Shown here in pieces: positions 23,474 to 35,733 of a stretch of 64,000 nucleotides of DNA. The stretch lies in the NCBI GenBank assembly GCA_030847615.1, contig JAUMIR010000004.1:98594001-98658000 (forward strand). The letters run 5' to 3'. A model generated the notes under the pieces. It was given only the letters and a program-made list of their open reading frames with translations. It had not been told where the DNA came from and did not search any database. The position numbers were made by a program, and so were the translations under genes. Position 1 is the first letter of the stretch; each line of letters opens with the position of its first letter. The DNA comes from Gambelia wislizenii. Its lineage: Eukaryota > Chordata > Lepidosauria > Squamata > Crotaphytidae.

Positions 23474-23742
23474 TGTTGGGTTTTTTTTGTAGTTTTTTCC
23501 CAGGCTGTGAGGCCATGTTCTAGAAGAGTTTATTCCTGATATTTCTCCTGCCTCTGTGGCTGGCATCTTCAGAGAATATATAAATCCCACACACCCACAT
23601 GCCACCATTCTCTGAAGATGCCAGCCACAGATGCAAGCAAAACGTCAGAAATAAACTCTTCTAGAACGTGGCCTTACAACCGAGAAAAAAACCCACAAAA
23701 AAATATGGATGCCGGCCGCGAAAGCCTTCGACTTCACAACAA
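23474..23742. mobile_element. Palindromic squamate element (TTCTAGAA arms)
   Basis: Left GGCTGTGAGGCCATGTTCTA GAAGAGTTT and right AAACTCTTCTAGAACGTGGC are inverse; GGCTGGCATCTTCAGAGAAT faces ATTCTCTGAAGATGCCAGCC. It looks like the two ends of a longer element joined with almost no interior. It sits in the TUT4 5' intron, about 110 bp from the first coding exon acceptor. Confidence 0.7.
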
Positions 23743-23800
23743 AAGAACAGATTGACAATATAAGAATGCATTGCTAAATATCATGATCCCCTCAAATAAT

Positions 23801-24020
23801 TGTTGCTGTTGTGCACCTTCAAGTCATTTCTGACTTATGGCGACCCTAAGGTTTCTTGGCAAGATTTGTTCAGAGAAGGGTTTGCCTTCACCTCCCTATG
23901 AGACTGAGTAAGTGTGACTTGCCAAAGATCACCCAGAAGATTTCTATGGCCAGTGGAGATTTGAATCCTTATCTCTAGAGTTGTAGTCCAATGCTCAAAC
24001 CACAACACCACACTGGCTCT
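23801..24020 (-). mobile_element. Sauria SINE, nearly complete, reverse
   Basis: Reads TGCACCTTCAAGTCATTTCT through AAGTGTGACTTGCCAAAGAT to CCACAACACCACACTGGCTC; the last part is the reverse complement of the tRNA-like head with its B box. Confidence 0.82.
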
Positions 24021-24339
24021 CCTCTAAAATAATAACCCAAATATTTTTTTCTAGTGAAAGAAAAGCTGGAGGTGTGTAATAGATATGAAGAACAATTGCA
24101 TGTTATGATGATATCAGATGGTTTCTAGCAGGATAATTAATTGGTCTATTTTTTTTGTGTGTGATACCACAAAGGTTTATTTTTTAATGAAAAATACTGA
24201 AGAGTGTGCCACAGTGTCCATAGCTCCTTTTGAATAGTACAAAGACATGTCATCTGAGGAATAAAGCTGTTTTAACACTATAGAAAATAAATGTTGTTCT
24301 TTAACTTATGTCTTCTTGACCCAAACAAATTGGTCAATA

Positions 24340-24569
24340 CAGTTGTCCCTTCATATCCGCTAGGGTTTGGTTCCAGGACCCCCCGTGGATACCCAAATCC
24401 ATGAATACTCAAGTCTCATTATATGCAATGGCATAGCAAAATGGTGTCCCTTATATAAGATGGCAAAATCAAGGTTTGTTTTCTGGATTATTATTTTTTA
24501 AAGAATATTTTCAAGATATGAATACTTAAATCCATGGATACTAAATCCGTGGATAGAGAGGGACAACTG
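24340..24569 (+). mobile_element. TA-flanked MITE, CAGTTGTCCC family, copy 2
   Basis: CAGTTGTCCCTTCATATCCG to GATAGAGAGGGACAACTG with TA on both sides. The interior matches copy 1 almost throughout (GGTTTGGTTCCAGGACC, CCCTTATATAAGATGGCAAA). Confidence 0.85.
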
Positions 24570-25447
24570 TAATTGGTGCATTTCTGAAATTCTTCTGTAG
24601 GGGCTAGAAGAGGATTAAAGTGAGAGTGAGGAAGGAAAACAACCTCCACTACTTTCTCTTGTCCAATGCGTTTCCTTGAGATTTTCTAGCCAAACTAAGG
24701 ATTGTTAGCATAGTGCTCATGCTAATGCTACAAATTTTTAAGGTTGTTTTGTAGACAGATCACCAATGAGCAATATTTTCACAAGCATTACACTAAAGAT
24801 TTTACAGCATTCGCACATAGGTTTTCATTGTATACCTCTTTGAGTTGCCAAAGTAAGTTTAGTATCACCACATTAAACACAGAAAGGTAGAATCACTGAT
24901 ACAATATCTGAGATAGCAGTTACACTATATCCTGTAAATATGGTGAAGCCCTATAACATCGGTACAAACCAAATTAAAAATTATCCTTATGCTGTCTATT
25001 GGGAAAACAGGCTACTTGTGGTGACATTCTTTGCTTTAACAACAATGTTAAAATATATTTTGCAATATTTAGCATGCTTTAAAGCATGAATACAACTTTA
25101 AGTGATTAAAATTCAGTTAAAATGTACTTTAACTGAAACTTCTTTTATGTTCTATTAATAAAACAGTTTGATTTGACTCAGACAACTAAAGAATCAGATA
25201 AGTTTCACTTTCATTTCCTGTTAAATGTTAAGTTTTGTATCTCTGCTATTCTCCACCAACAATATCAATGACTGTAATATCAAAATATGCAGTACTGCAA
25301 AACATCCACCACAGAAATACAAGCAGGGTAAAAAGCTTAAGAACACTTGATATAAAACAAAGAACTGTACATTGCAGAGCTGCAGAGTTTTAAAATACTA
25401 GTTCATTAAAAGGCTGACTATAAATTAACAAATTAAATCTAAGTAAA

Positions 25448-25552
25448 TCAGAGGAAGGCAATGGCAAACCCCTCGGAACAAATCTTGCCAAGAAAACCCC
25501 TTAGAATTACCATAAATCAGAAATGACTTAAAGACACAGAACAACAACAAAA
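25448..25552 (+). mobile_element. Sauria SINE 3' tail fragment
   Basis: GAGGAAGGCAATGGCAAACC, AATCTTGCCAAGAAAACCCC and CAGAAATGACTTAAAGACAC match the 3' half of the Sauria SINE, followed by an AAC microsatellite tail. It is truncated at the head. Confidence 0.7.
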
Positions 25553-25596
25553 TTTGCTTATTGGCCAAATCTAATTAGGCTGTATTTTTGAGATAC

Positions 25597-25611
25597 TGGG
25601 GGGGGGGGGGA
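25597..25611 (+). repeat. Poly-G tract
   Basis: A run of 12-13 guanines at about 25598-25611 in AT-rich DNA; a homopolymer and likely sequencing-error-prone. Confidence 0.8.
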
Positions 25612-26199
25612 TTAAAACACTTAACCTTCAAGGAAGTCTGCTGATTCAATGAGATTCATGTGCAAATAAGTATAGACAGAACTGCAACTTTCACAAAGGA
25701 AGATACTATCTCTATGAACAGGGAAAGAAAACATCTTTAATACTTCCTCTCCCCCCACCCCCTGCTTCTTGGATATTAACCAAATAACTAAAATAGCCTC
25801 AAAAGATAAACAGAGTTAACACTCAACTCAACTACAATTAACCCTTGCCAATTAAAACTGCCCTCTACCAATTAAGCTACCCAAGTATTTGTTGATTAGC
25901 TATCTAGTAAACTGATTAATGCTAGCAGTGTTAGTATTTTAATAATGTAATGTCCAGAACAATGTAAAAGTTGAAAGTACAAGATAGAGACTCTATCCTG
26001 GGAGGGAAAATGTCACTTTATAAGAATGACCCTCTAATTCCCCCCTCAACCCTCATCCCAACTTGGACAGCTGAGGGTTGTGCACTGAGAAGAGGATTCT
26101 TTTGACAACGACATGAACACTGATCAAAAGCTCATAGAGGAGACAGCCAGGAGAAGAAAAAAATCTGATTACTGCACAACACCTCATCTGAGACACACA

Positions 26200-26791
26200 G
26201 GGCTCGTCTAAATGGTGAAAATACCCCTCATGGAATTTGCTGGGAATCCTACCAGTCTAAACAGGATCTAGTGCCAATCCACACTATTTGGAAGGAGGGG
26301 GGGTCCAAAACAGCAAAAACAATGGGGTAAAAGCCTTCACAGATTTCCCCATACTTTTTCACAAACTGTGAGGTGGGTGCACATTTTTGCTCATGTGGAC
26401 TATAGAACAATTAAAAACTCAAAGGGAAGCACAAAGCAGATTGGCCGGGCGAGAACAGGTGTCGGACTTGCTAGGAGGGCAAGCGCCCGCTGCTGCCATG
26501 TTGGATTTTCGCCTTAGCAATCGCTTGCTAAGGTAATAAAAAGGATCAATATTTTCTGTTTTGCTTTCAAGAATTGCACTATTGCACCAGCGCACCTTGG
26601 GATGACTTTAAAAAAACACACCAAGTGGCAGTGAAGAACTAATGCGAGTCAATCACTCACAGATGCCATCAGGAATGCGAGGTTTACGGGGGCTTCCGAG
26701 GCCAGAAAAACTGTTTGGACATGTCAGTGCTGCTGCGAGATGCTAATACTACAAGGTATTTGGGAGTTTTTCCCCTCGTGTAGATGGGCCC
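26200..26791. mobile_element. About 590-bp inverted-terminal DNA element, copy 2
   Basis: GGGCTCGTCTAAATGGTGAA and TGTAGATGGGCCC are inverted ends; interior GTTGGATTTTCGCCTTAG and AAGCGCCCGCTGCTGCCATG match copy 1 at 21612. A reverse, shorter relative may lie at 41485-41812. Confidence 0.7.
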
Positions 26792-27311
26792 ACAGTGTTT
26801 CTGCACCCTGTGCTCGCATGAATTTCACAGGTCCTAGAACACAGCTCTCCAGAATGGTTTCCAGGTTTAAATCTCTCCTCCCACTGAGGGAAAAACATAC
26901 TGATATTTTCATTCCACTGGATAAATACCAGTGAGAGGGAAGGACACCTAGAAAAGAAAACTCAGGCCCACGTTGGATATTTAAATCAAAATAAACATTG
27001 ACTGTTAAAAAGGGAATGTTTCATGTTCAGGAATGTTTGTGAACGGGCTGAAAATTGGGCTGCATAATAACATCCTTACATAATTCTTTAATGTGGCCAC
27101 ATTTGGAAAACACTGCACAATTTTAGTCATTACATCTCAAAAAAGGTATCATAGATCTGAAAACATTACAGAGCACACATCACACACACCCTAAGATATT
27201 AAGACAGAGTACATTCTCGAAAAGCAAACACAATTTGTTTTTGAGAATTCTATTAGAATGAAAAAAAAACAACAAATTGATGTATAGTTTAAAACAACTG
27301 AATTATCTATG

Positions 27312-27730
27312 TACTAGCTGGACCCAGCATATCATACGGCATTAAAAAACTCTCCAAAAAACACCCAATAGACCCCACAACAACCCTGTAAGGTAGGCTG
27401 GTAGATTTACATTCCTCCTCCCTTTTTCAGCATTCCAAATTTTTCCCAGAATTGCTGAGGGTGACTTGCTCTGCTGCTGCTGCCACCAGTTGACCACCTG
27501 GGTCTTGTAGCAGTGGCAGCAGTGTCGTCCCGTCACTGCCAGTTGACTGCCTGGGTCCCAATCTGGGGTACAGGTTGAGTGGTAGGGATCTGGGCCACAG
27601 ACTGAGTGACAGGAGTGCATTGTGAGGTGGAGAAGGAATTTGCATGCGGGTGGTGATTGGTTGGGTGTGTTTCCTGAGCAGCCAATCAGCACACTTGGAA
27701 AGGCAACATACCCAAGAGAATTATAAATAG
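27312..27730 (+). repeat. Dispersed repeat, class unresolved, copy 1
   Basis: A block starting ACTAGCTGGACCCAGCATAT with GGTGGAGAAGGAATTTGCAT and GTGATTGGTTGGGTGTG. Its 3' half matches the reverse complement of 60340-60470. The ends do not show inverted repeats that I can see, so a Helitron-like or other class is possible but unproven. Confidence 0.45.
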
Positions 27731-27811
27731 ACAGATACCTTTCTGAAGTTCTGAATTTTAAAACACAAATCGGAATCTTGCTACTGGCAAATCTACAGGT
27801 GATTCTGCAAT

Positions 27812-28034
27812 TTGTTGTTTTTGTGTGCCTTCAAGTCATTTCCAACTTATGGCTACCCTAAGGCAAACCTATCATGGGGTTTTCTTGGCAAGATTTGTTG
27901 AGACAGGTTTTGCTTTTGTCTTCCTCTGAGGCTGAGAGAGTGTGACTTGTCCAAGGTCACCCAGTTAATTTGGCCAAGCAGGGATTTGATCCCTGGTCTC
28001 CAGAGTCATAGACCACTACACCACACTGGCTCTC
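27812..28034 (-). mobile_element. Sauria SINE, nearly complete, reverse
   Basis: TGTGTGCCTTCAAGTCATTT to CACTACACCACACTGGCTCT spans tail, body and tRNA-like head in reverse complement. The B-box region is recognisable (GATTTGATCCCTGGTC in the + strand). Confidence 0.83.
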
Positions 28035-31000
28035 AGTTCTGCAATCTATTAATATAATTGCTTAAATTAGTTTGAGTGTAAAATATCTTGATGTTCAGGC
28101 CAGAAAAAGAATGGTGCAGTGAATAACAAAATATATTTAACATAGGGTCAAACTACACATGACACTAACAATGTTATACATATCACAGAGAAAGGTGGAA
28201 ATGAGGCAGAATTTGAAACCAAAAGTGTATACAGGTGATAAGTTCAAGACTCTTACCTCACTGATCTCAGCTGAGAAGAGATGTCCTACAGCAGGGAGGT
28301 AAGATGTAAATGAGGGAGGTCTATGCCCTTTCCCTACATTCCCCCCTCCACTTTGCTTTTAAAATCAGAACCCTGCCTTCCTTTTTTTTTTTATGTGATC
28401 CAGGCAATTCAATGTTTAAACTCTGCACCTCTACATTTTGCCACAGATTCTGTATGTTTTGAAACTTGAGAAAAAGCTCCTCACATATTTTAATGTTTGC
28501 ACCTAAACAAAGAACTACACTACTGTCATTTATGAATGCACAAACTTGCAGTCATACCAGTTTTTATGTATTTATTTGGCTTGCCAGATATGGGAAGACC
28601 TTTGGATCTTTTCAGATATTATCAGACTCCTAATTTATGAGAAACGCCTTTGTTTTATTTTGATTGATTTATACTAGCTCTTTCTAGTCTTCTTTCCATA
28701 AACTTGGAAAAGTATGATACACAAAATACTGCCAAACCTACTTACACTACCACTCATTCATACTTGAAAGGTCTGCACTAACATGAGATACACTGATTCT
28801 TTCTAGACTTTCTTGCACTGCCTTCATTTCAGTTTTTATGCTTTTTGTATTTATGGGAGATGACAAAAGATATTAAAAGCACGACAGCATTCCAACAGTT
28901 ATGTACAACAAAATTATTTAAAATCACACATATACATATTGCTTTCTATTAAGGGTTATATACAATGGCAAGAAACATATACAGTATACTTAAAACAAGT
29001 TTGCAGTAGAAAATAAAATAGGGTGAAGTATGTGTTCACATACATATAGCCAAAACTTGTTTACATTATCTTTTATTATGTTTTTAACTTTATAGGAAAC
29101 ATGGTTGCATAACAAAGCTGAAATAAAAATATGGTACAGAAATATAAGAGATTTACCCAAAAAAGTTTTTTAAAAATACAGCAAGAAACCTGGAGGGTGG
29201 CACAAAAAACCACCCCAAAACAAAGCCCAGAAGAGCACAATGAGGGCTGAGCATGAGCATGAAGGGTCGCCATAGAGTGTTGGGGGAAGGGAGGGCACGT
29301 GAAAGAAGATACAACTTGCTGACTAGAATACTTAACAGAATGCAACATTTTATTCAAAGTTCAATTTGTGATTTCTATACCTCTGTCCTCAAGGGTAGCT
29401 TCTCTTATTTTAAATTTTAAGGATCATATGCTTTATCACCCTTCTTGGCCAGAAAACTTCACTAACGACACAGGTCCTGACACATTCTCCAATGTGCAAA
29501 ACAACTGCTTCCTGAAAACCAGTCACCACACATGGGGGAGCACATATATAAACTCACACATAGAAATCTTGAGCTGATGTCACGTAATACACATTCTCTA
29601 GAAGCCAAGCAGCACCAACTTGCCATTACTGATCTTACTTTCTAAGACAACTTTCTATAGGTTGTTATATGATTACTATACATGACATTAACACTCTCAC
29701 CTAACTTACCTATTTTTGTTTCTTAAATTCTTTCTGTTTATAGAAGCACTAGAATACATAAATCTGATGTAATATGAACTTTGAGTGCTCTGTTGATTAT
29801 CAGTGTTCAGAGGTCTCAATATATCATAAATATTACATCATTCTTTCTATAAACTGCACCATAGCATCAGAGGATGAATGTGATTATAGCAGCTGTAAAC
29901 TGATGCTTATCCTATTTATGTACATGCTGTTCTAAGTGTACATATATTAAAAAGTCCAAAGTTATTGTAGGATGCTAAATCACCTTCTTGCAAAAAGCCA
30001 TTTGTGATGATTTCTGAAAGATCCTTTTATTACCAATTTATTTTTTAGGAGATCACTGGCTCCTGGATTGCTAACATGTTTCACTCTGCATAACTGTCGT
30101 GACTGTCCAGAATCCTACACAAGTTGTGCAAATGGACATCATTACAAAAATCTCACACACTTCTCAAGATAAGTGATTTTTTTCACCCCACTTCCATGTT
30201 GGCCTGCAACTTTGGAAACATGTCAACTTCGAAAAGGTTAACACTGACTCCTGGCAATTTTAAATGCCTTTGCCAGTCTTCATGTGGCTTAACCTAACAT
30301 TCTAAAGGTTACTAATATAACATGGTAAGAGTAAACATGAGGAAAAAGAAAAAAAAAGGATGACTATATTATAACATATCAAGGATACAATATTTTTCTA
30401 CTCTATTTTAGCTCAACTGTGAAATTGGCCATGGCCATTTCACAATGGAATTAGCTGCATGCTCAAACTGCACCATGTACCATTTTGCAACACTCTTTAT
30501 AGAGTGGTGTGTTGCTTATTTGGTGTACAGTACACTGCAGGCACACACCTACTTCTCCTTCTGAAATCTGAACTCTTTATTTTCTCCACTTGCAAAATTA
30601 AGATAACTACTTAGCCTTTTAATCAGTTAAGGACTAGAAAATATTGTGCGTGTGCACAGTGAATATAGTTCAGTGCTTCAGGAGAAAGTCAGAAGCCTTA
30701 CACACTCCTGCCCCCCTAAAAGTATGGTACGTAATAGCCTATCTGTTTGAATTTTGGAATTCTTTATCATGCTTATTAATGGGATTGAGCAATAATAAGG
30801 TCAACAACAATAACCCCACATTCTGTTCTGCTTGGGAGCTCACAAGAGAGCTGAAGAACCCTCCCTTAAAACATGGATATTTCTTTAAGAGCTTTTCTCC
30901 CAACAAGTCTGTCAAATTACATTAACAGATTCTGTCAAAACATCAGCACTGGGCATTGTATATATATCACATTAAAGTCAACTCCCTCACGAGTATCTCT

Positions 31001-31748
31001 CCAGCCCCTCAAGAGCAAGTTAAAACTAGATATATATTTTTTAAAGAATTCTTCGAAACAACAAGTTGTATAACTAAAAATAACAACTCCCTTCCTAGGT
31101 ATAGAGGAAAGGGAGTTTTATCTTAAAACCAGTAGCAAGGAAAGTCAAATTAATATAGACTGGAAAATTATGCATCCTGTTATGTCCCTGTTGTCTAGTG
31201 TTCTCTTGTCATTGTTATTATTTTTCATTCTTAATATGCATCACGTTAAGCACCTGGCGAATAGAATCAGCTAAACATTGGCCAGGCATAAAGCTTGTTT
31301 GGTCTGGATGCACATATTGCAAAATAAATGTATTTAATTCTCGGTGCAATTGCAAGAATAGAGGCACCTGTCTTCGTGTCTAGTTTATAAACAAGTGAAA
31401 TGGGCCTGAATGATTTTGGCATCGGGACCTCTTCATCTGTTTGGGGAAGTGGTATAATTCGTGCTGTATATGTGAAGGTGGCCCAACTCTTAAAACTTCA
31501 TAATAAAAAAGTATATTAAACAAAAAAGTTTCCTTCCTATCCCCCGCCCACCCGCCTGACGAACAGAGACCAACAAAAGCAGAGAACTGGAAGTGGAGTC
31601 CTACTATCTTAGCCCAAGGGACTCCTTATCAAATAGGGGGCCAGGGAACGAAATGGAGGCTTACAGAGAATATTTAAGGGGGGTGTTTGTGTGTGTGAAA
31701 GAGGCCAGCGAAGGCCCCAATGTTGGGGCTTGAAAAAACTAGAGGTAG

Positions 31749-32135
31749 GAAGGCAATAAAAAGGGGGAGGCGGTTAATAACCTTCCCCCCCACCCTCCCC
31801 GTCCTTCGTCCTCCGTGGGTCCCAGTACCTGCCTGTCAGCCCAGGGATGTCCCGGCCGCATCCTCCATGTCCTGCTCCGCCACTTGGAGGCCCCGATAAC
31901 CAGCGCCTCAGTCTGGGCCGGCGGCCATGTCAGCTGCGGCGCGCACTGCATTGTGGGGGGAGGGCGAGGAGGAGGAAGGGGGTGCCGGACGGAGAAGAAG
32001 GCAGGGCGGGGAGGGCGCCTTGTCGTCTTCTTTTCTGCCACTTTGCCTCAGGCGAACAGAAAGAGAGGAAGGGCCATGGTCAGTTTAAGGGCCCTGCGGC
32101 ACCTGCCACCTCAGCCCCCCCCCCGTCGTAACCTT
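31749..32135 (-). promoter_or_regulatory. CpG-rich promoter region of TUT4
   Basis: About 390 bases are strongly GC-rich with many CpGs in otherwise AT-rich DNA, located at the expected 5' end of TUT4. The minus-strand ORFs across it are Arg/Pro/Gly-rich and look like composition artefacts. An unmethylated CpG-island promoter is the simplest reading. I see no convincing TATA box. Confidence 0.6.
31829..32060 (-). other. TUT4: Probable TUT4 noncoding first exon
   Basis: The first coding exon has its own splice acceptor about 108 nt upstream of the ATG, so a separate 5'UTR exon must exist. In the CpG-rich block, the minus strand reads GGCAG then GTACTGG, a plausible donor with the last exon base at 31829. 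The right boundary (transcription start) is a guess from the extent of the CpG-rich block. The splice site fit is inference and no transcript evidence is available. Confidence 0.45.
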
Positions 32136-32374
32136 CCTTCTGCAAAGACATTATTAGTAATAATCTGAATATACTTTACTGTGAATAGGTTAGGTTATAT
32201 TGACCCGAGATAAACATATGCCCCCCCCAAATAAAGCGCTGCAGGGGCCTCCAAAATTCCTTAAACCAGTCTTGTGAAGGGCTACAAGGCGGAGGGGGTC
32301 AAGAGGCTGTATATGAACTGCCGCTGGTTTGAAATTTCTGTTAAGAAAGGGTCCCACATACATAGCTTCTTCTT

Positions 32375-32662
32375 TCTTTATATTCGCTGGGGTTGGGCTC
32401 CAGGACACCAAAATCCGTGAAAATTGAGATTTTGTTTGGTTTGGGAGGGTAAGTGTGATGTCGTTTGTGGAAATTTTTAACGAAGACAATAATTAAAAAA
32501 AAAAATCCGTGAATACTCAAGTCCCATTATATGCAATGGCATAGCAAAATGGTGTCCCTTATATAAGATGGCAAAATCAAGGTTTGCTTTTTGGATTATT
32601 ATTTTTTAAAGAATATTTTCAAGCCGTGAATACTTAAATCCGTGGATACAGAGGGACAACTA
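32375..32662 (+). mobile_element. TA-type MITE, CAGTTGTCCC family, rearranged copy 3
   Basis: From TTCGCTGGGGTTGGGCTCCA to CAGAGGGACAACTAT it matches the family, but about 100 bases of unrelated sequence interrupt the segment between 'ccgtgaaaa' and 'ccgtgaatactcaag', and the left terminus is eroded. Confidence 0.65.
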
Positions 32663-32954
32663 TTCCATTCTCCTTGCGCAGCACAACTGCACCTACATAT
32701 ATTGAATTCTCACATGATGACTTTTTGACAAGGGGAAAACATCCACGGCCCATTGTGTAACAACCCATGTGCCTTATATTCTGGATCATCACCACAGCTT
32801 CAGAATGGAGAATGAGGGGCTGCACATTAGAATGCACCCAAATCTTTAAAACACCCACCCTCAAAACACAGACATTTGTTATGTCAGAGGGAGGGTTAGA
32901 TCAGGACCTTTATCCCTAAGATGCTCACTTTCAGTAGGCAATGTGTTTCTGATG

Positions 32955-33178
32955 AGGGGGCATTCACACTAGAGAAATAATCCAGGTTGAAACTCGTTTA
33001 TTTGCATGGGTCTTTCCTATGGAATCCTGGGATTTGTAGTTTGGTAAGGCACCAGCACTCTTTGTCAGATAAGGCTAAAGATGTTGTAAAACTACAAATT
33101 CCAGAAATCCATAGGAAGGAACCATGGAAATAATCCAGTTTCAAACTGGATTATTTGTGTTAACTGGATTCCCTCCTG
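32955..33178. mobile_element. Palindromic MITE (ATAATCCAG arms), copy 1
   Basis: AAATAATCCAGGTTGAAACT and CAGTTTCAAACTGGATTATT are inverse; TCCTATGGAATCCTGGGATT faces the right-hand partner CCAGAAATCCATAGGAAGGA. Likely hAT-type. A sister copy is at 34118-34320. Confidence 0.7.
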
Positions 33179-33359
33179 CTGAGACAACCCCTGCAGAATC
33201 CCTTTACCTTTCAATTCCAGGGAGCTTGGAACAGGGGGAGGAGGCTTCCTCAGTGGAACTTAAATTCTTGTTAGAATAACCCATTCTGACTCTTCTCAAT
33301 GCCTTCTTGCCTCCCTCCCATTATACAGTTTTTAGTTAAGCAGGCATTTTAAATGTGAA

Positions 33360-33575
33360 TTTTAATTGGTGTGCTGCTTTTAAGGTTGTATTTTTATGAT
33401 TTTATGTTTTTAATTCATGTGTTTTTCACTATATTTTGAGAATGGTAATTTAATGTAATTCTTTTTTAAACTTTTGTAATTCGTGATGTTTTACTGTATT
33501 TTTTTTTATGATTGTAAGCCGCCTTGAATCCCGTCTTGGGAGAAAGGCAGGATATAAATCTAATATATAAATAAA
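33360..33575 (+). mobile_element. L2-like LINE 3' end
   Basis: GATTGTAAGCCGCCTTGAAT, GGGAGAAAGGCAGGATATAA and a short ATAA tail form the characteristic L2-like terminus. Confidence 0.6.
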
Positions 33576-33944
33576 TGCTAGTCAGAAATTGTTTCCAGGG
33601 TTTAATTTGTGTGGGGGCAAACTTCAACCCCTGAATGCCCTGGGTGAGGTGATTCCTCCCAGAAAATGGGGAGCAGACTGTGCAACGTTCCACAAGACGA
33701 GAATCGGGACATTCTGGCCAACTGCCATCAGAGTATGGTCAAGATAGCAAAAGTTATGAATAAAGAAGAACCCACAAAATAGGAGAGGCTGAAGCCCTTG
33801 CTTTTACCTAAAGCTACTGGGAAAGGCAAAATTCTGCTCCTCCCTTGAGTTAATTAAGTGCAGACTACTTTTGCACTTTGAATAGTTTGCAACAATTTAA
33901 GAAAACTGAGGGCAAAGGGGGGAAATTGGAGAAGGGGAAACTGG

Positions 33945-34110
33945 ACTGAGTACCCAGCTTGTGGGGGCAATTAGCTAACACACATTGGAAACTGTTTAAT
34001 GTAGTGTAGATGTGTAAATAGCTATTGCTTAAAACAATTTGTAAGCCGCTCAGATAGCCTTGTGGCTGAAGAGTGGGATTTAAATAACTAAATAAATTAA
34101 AAATAATAAT
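33945..34110 (+). mobile_element. tRNA-SINE 3' part with AAT tail
   Basis: GAGTACCCAGCTTGTGGGGG, AATTAGCTAACACACATTGG and AATTTGTAAGCCGCTCAGAT match the 3' part of the SINE complete at 40368-40606. The head is missing. Confidence 0.6.
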
Positions 34111-34117
34111 AATAATC

Positions 34118-34322
34118 CACACTCCACAAATAATCCAGTTTGAAACTGGATTATTTGCCCTGGCTCCTTCCTATAGAACCCTGGGATTTGTAGTTTTACA
34201 AGGTCTAGCCTTCTCTGCCAAAGTGTGTTGGTGCCTCACCAAACTACAAATCCCAGGATTCCATAGGAAGGAGCCATAGCAAATAAGCCAGTTTCAAAGG
34301 GGATTATTTATGAAGTGGGGTT
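34118..34322. mobile_element. Palindromic MITE (ATAATCCAG arms), copy 2
   Basis: ATAATCCAGTTTGAAACTGG is itself a palindrome, and GGCTCCTTCCTATAGAACCC faces the right arm ATTCCATAGGAAGGAGCC. This is the best-preserved copy of the family in the window. Confidence 0.75.
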
Positions 34323-35149
34323 TGGCCTCAGTTCCAGCACTGTGAAAGCATTGTGGTGTAAATAAAGTAAAACAACCAATACAAATTAACACAGGTACCC
34401 CTCCTTCATCAGTGATCCCCCAAAAGGTTTAAACAGAGTTCATATCCGTGTTCATTGTGCTTCAGTGCTTCACAAATATTCTAGCTCAAAAGGGCACAAT
34501 TATATTTTTAGTGCCATCTTGCACCATCTTGAATCAATACCGTAACACTTGCTTTCATTATTTTTTACTGCATCAGAAAAACATAGTCCCCGTGGAAACT
34601 ATTTTGTAAAAGCTAGTTTAGACAGATGTGAAACACAGTATAGATTTGAAAAGACATTCCATACTTGACATCAGCAGTCCACCAGTCCACCAAAGGTAGT
34701 GCTGCTCACAGACTAGTATCTGTTGCTTCCGAGGGTGACTACATTTTAATAACTATCTCTTCTCCAGCCTTCTCGCACAGCACCACAGATCTCAATAATC
34801 GTTTGGTCATGATCTATGAAGCCCAAGTACGATTTTTGGAAAGTAAATTCCACTGAGTTTAGCATCCCTTATTTCCAAGCAAGGGTAGACAGAATTGCAA
34901 CCTCTTGATAGCAAGTCTGACCACCAGCAGTCACCAGGAAGGTTCTAGCATGGAAATTTGATCAGGCCCAGGCAAACTCCAGTATAAAATGACTAAGAAA
35001 TTTTAGTCCTGCATATGCATTAATCACATTTACATTCTTGCTCTTCCTCCACTGAGATGGATTGGATACAGTGGGTTACTGTCCTCCCAACAACCTAGTT
35101 ATATCTGTTAGACTTGAGCCTAATTTCTTCTCTAAGACATCCTAGTGAA

Positions 35150-35480
35150 GTTAATTTATTAAAATATTTATTTATCAGCTATCAGCCTGCTAAGGGTGCT
35201 GAGGCAAGATACAACAGATAAAACAATTATTTAAAAACTACCCAGAGCAATTTTTAAATCAGTTTTTCAAAATACACACAGTTAAAACTGCCAGAGGACA
35301 AACCTGTATTTAAGAGCCAAAGATGACACAAAACAGTATCATCTTGGCTGCCCACTGTAAAAGTAGAAGTTCTCTCAGAAAAAAGCTCCACAGTTGTAGT
35401 GCCACTACAGAAAAAGCCCTGCTTCGTGTACTCACCAACCTGGTCCCTCAGCATGTCTCAGTAAGAATCTGAGAGCTGCC
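35150..35480 (-). mobile_element. L2-like LINE 3' region, reverse
   Basis: TTTATTTATCAGCTATCAGC at the left is a reversed L2-like tail; the GAAAAAGCCCTGCTTCGTGT block resembles that of the element at 5255. Old and diverged. Confidence 0.45.
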
Positions 35481-35504
35481 AGAGTGGTTAGGATACTGGG
35501 CTTA

Positions 35505-35733
35505 GGGTGTATCTATACTGCATAGTTATAGTATTTTAACCATCACGCCTCCATTCTTTGGAATCCTGGGATTGGTAGTTTTGTGAGGTACTTCTTTGAA
35601 CTACCGACTAAGAGCTCACTAACAGAGAACTCTACCTTATGAAACTACCAATCCCAGAATTCCTACGGATAGTCATGACAGTTCAAGTGCTATCAAATTG
35701 CTAATAACTGTGCAGTATTGACACACCCTTATA
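35505..35733. mobile_element. Palindromic MITE with AATCCTGGGATTGGTAGTTT arms
   Basis: AATCCTGGGATTGGTAGTTT and GAAACTACCAATCCCAGAAT are inverse, with ends GGGTGTATCTATACTGCA and TGCAGTATTGACACACCC. It belongs to the same broad group as 1906-2120. Confidence 0.7.

Larger units (their letters stand above)
24023..31748. other. TUT4 5' intron, repeat-bearing
   Basis: No exons are recognised here. It contains a TA-type MITE (24340-24569), a SINE tail (25448-25552), an inverted-terminal element (26200-26791), a dispersed repeat (27312-27730) and a Sauria SINE (27812-28034). From 28040 to 31740 I see no recognisable element; ORFs there look random. Confidence 0.55.
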
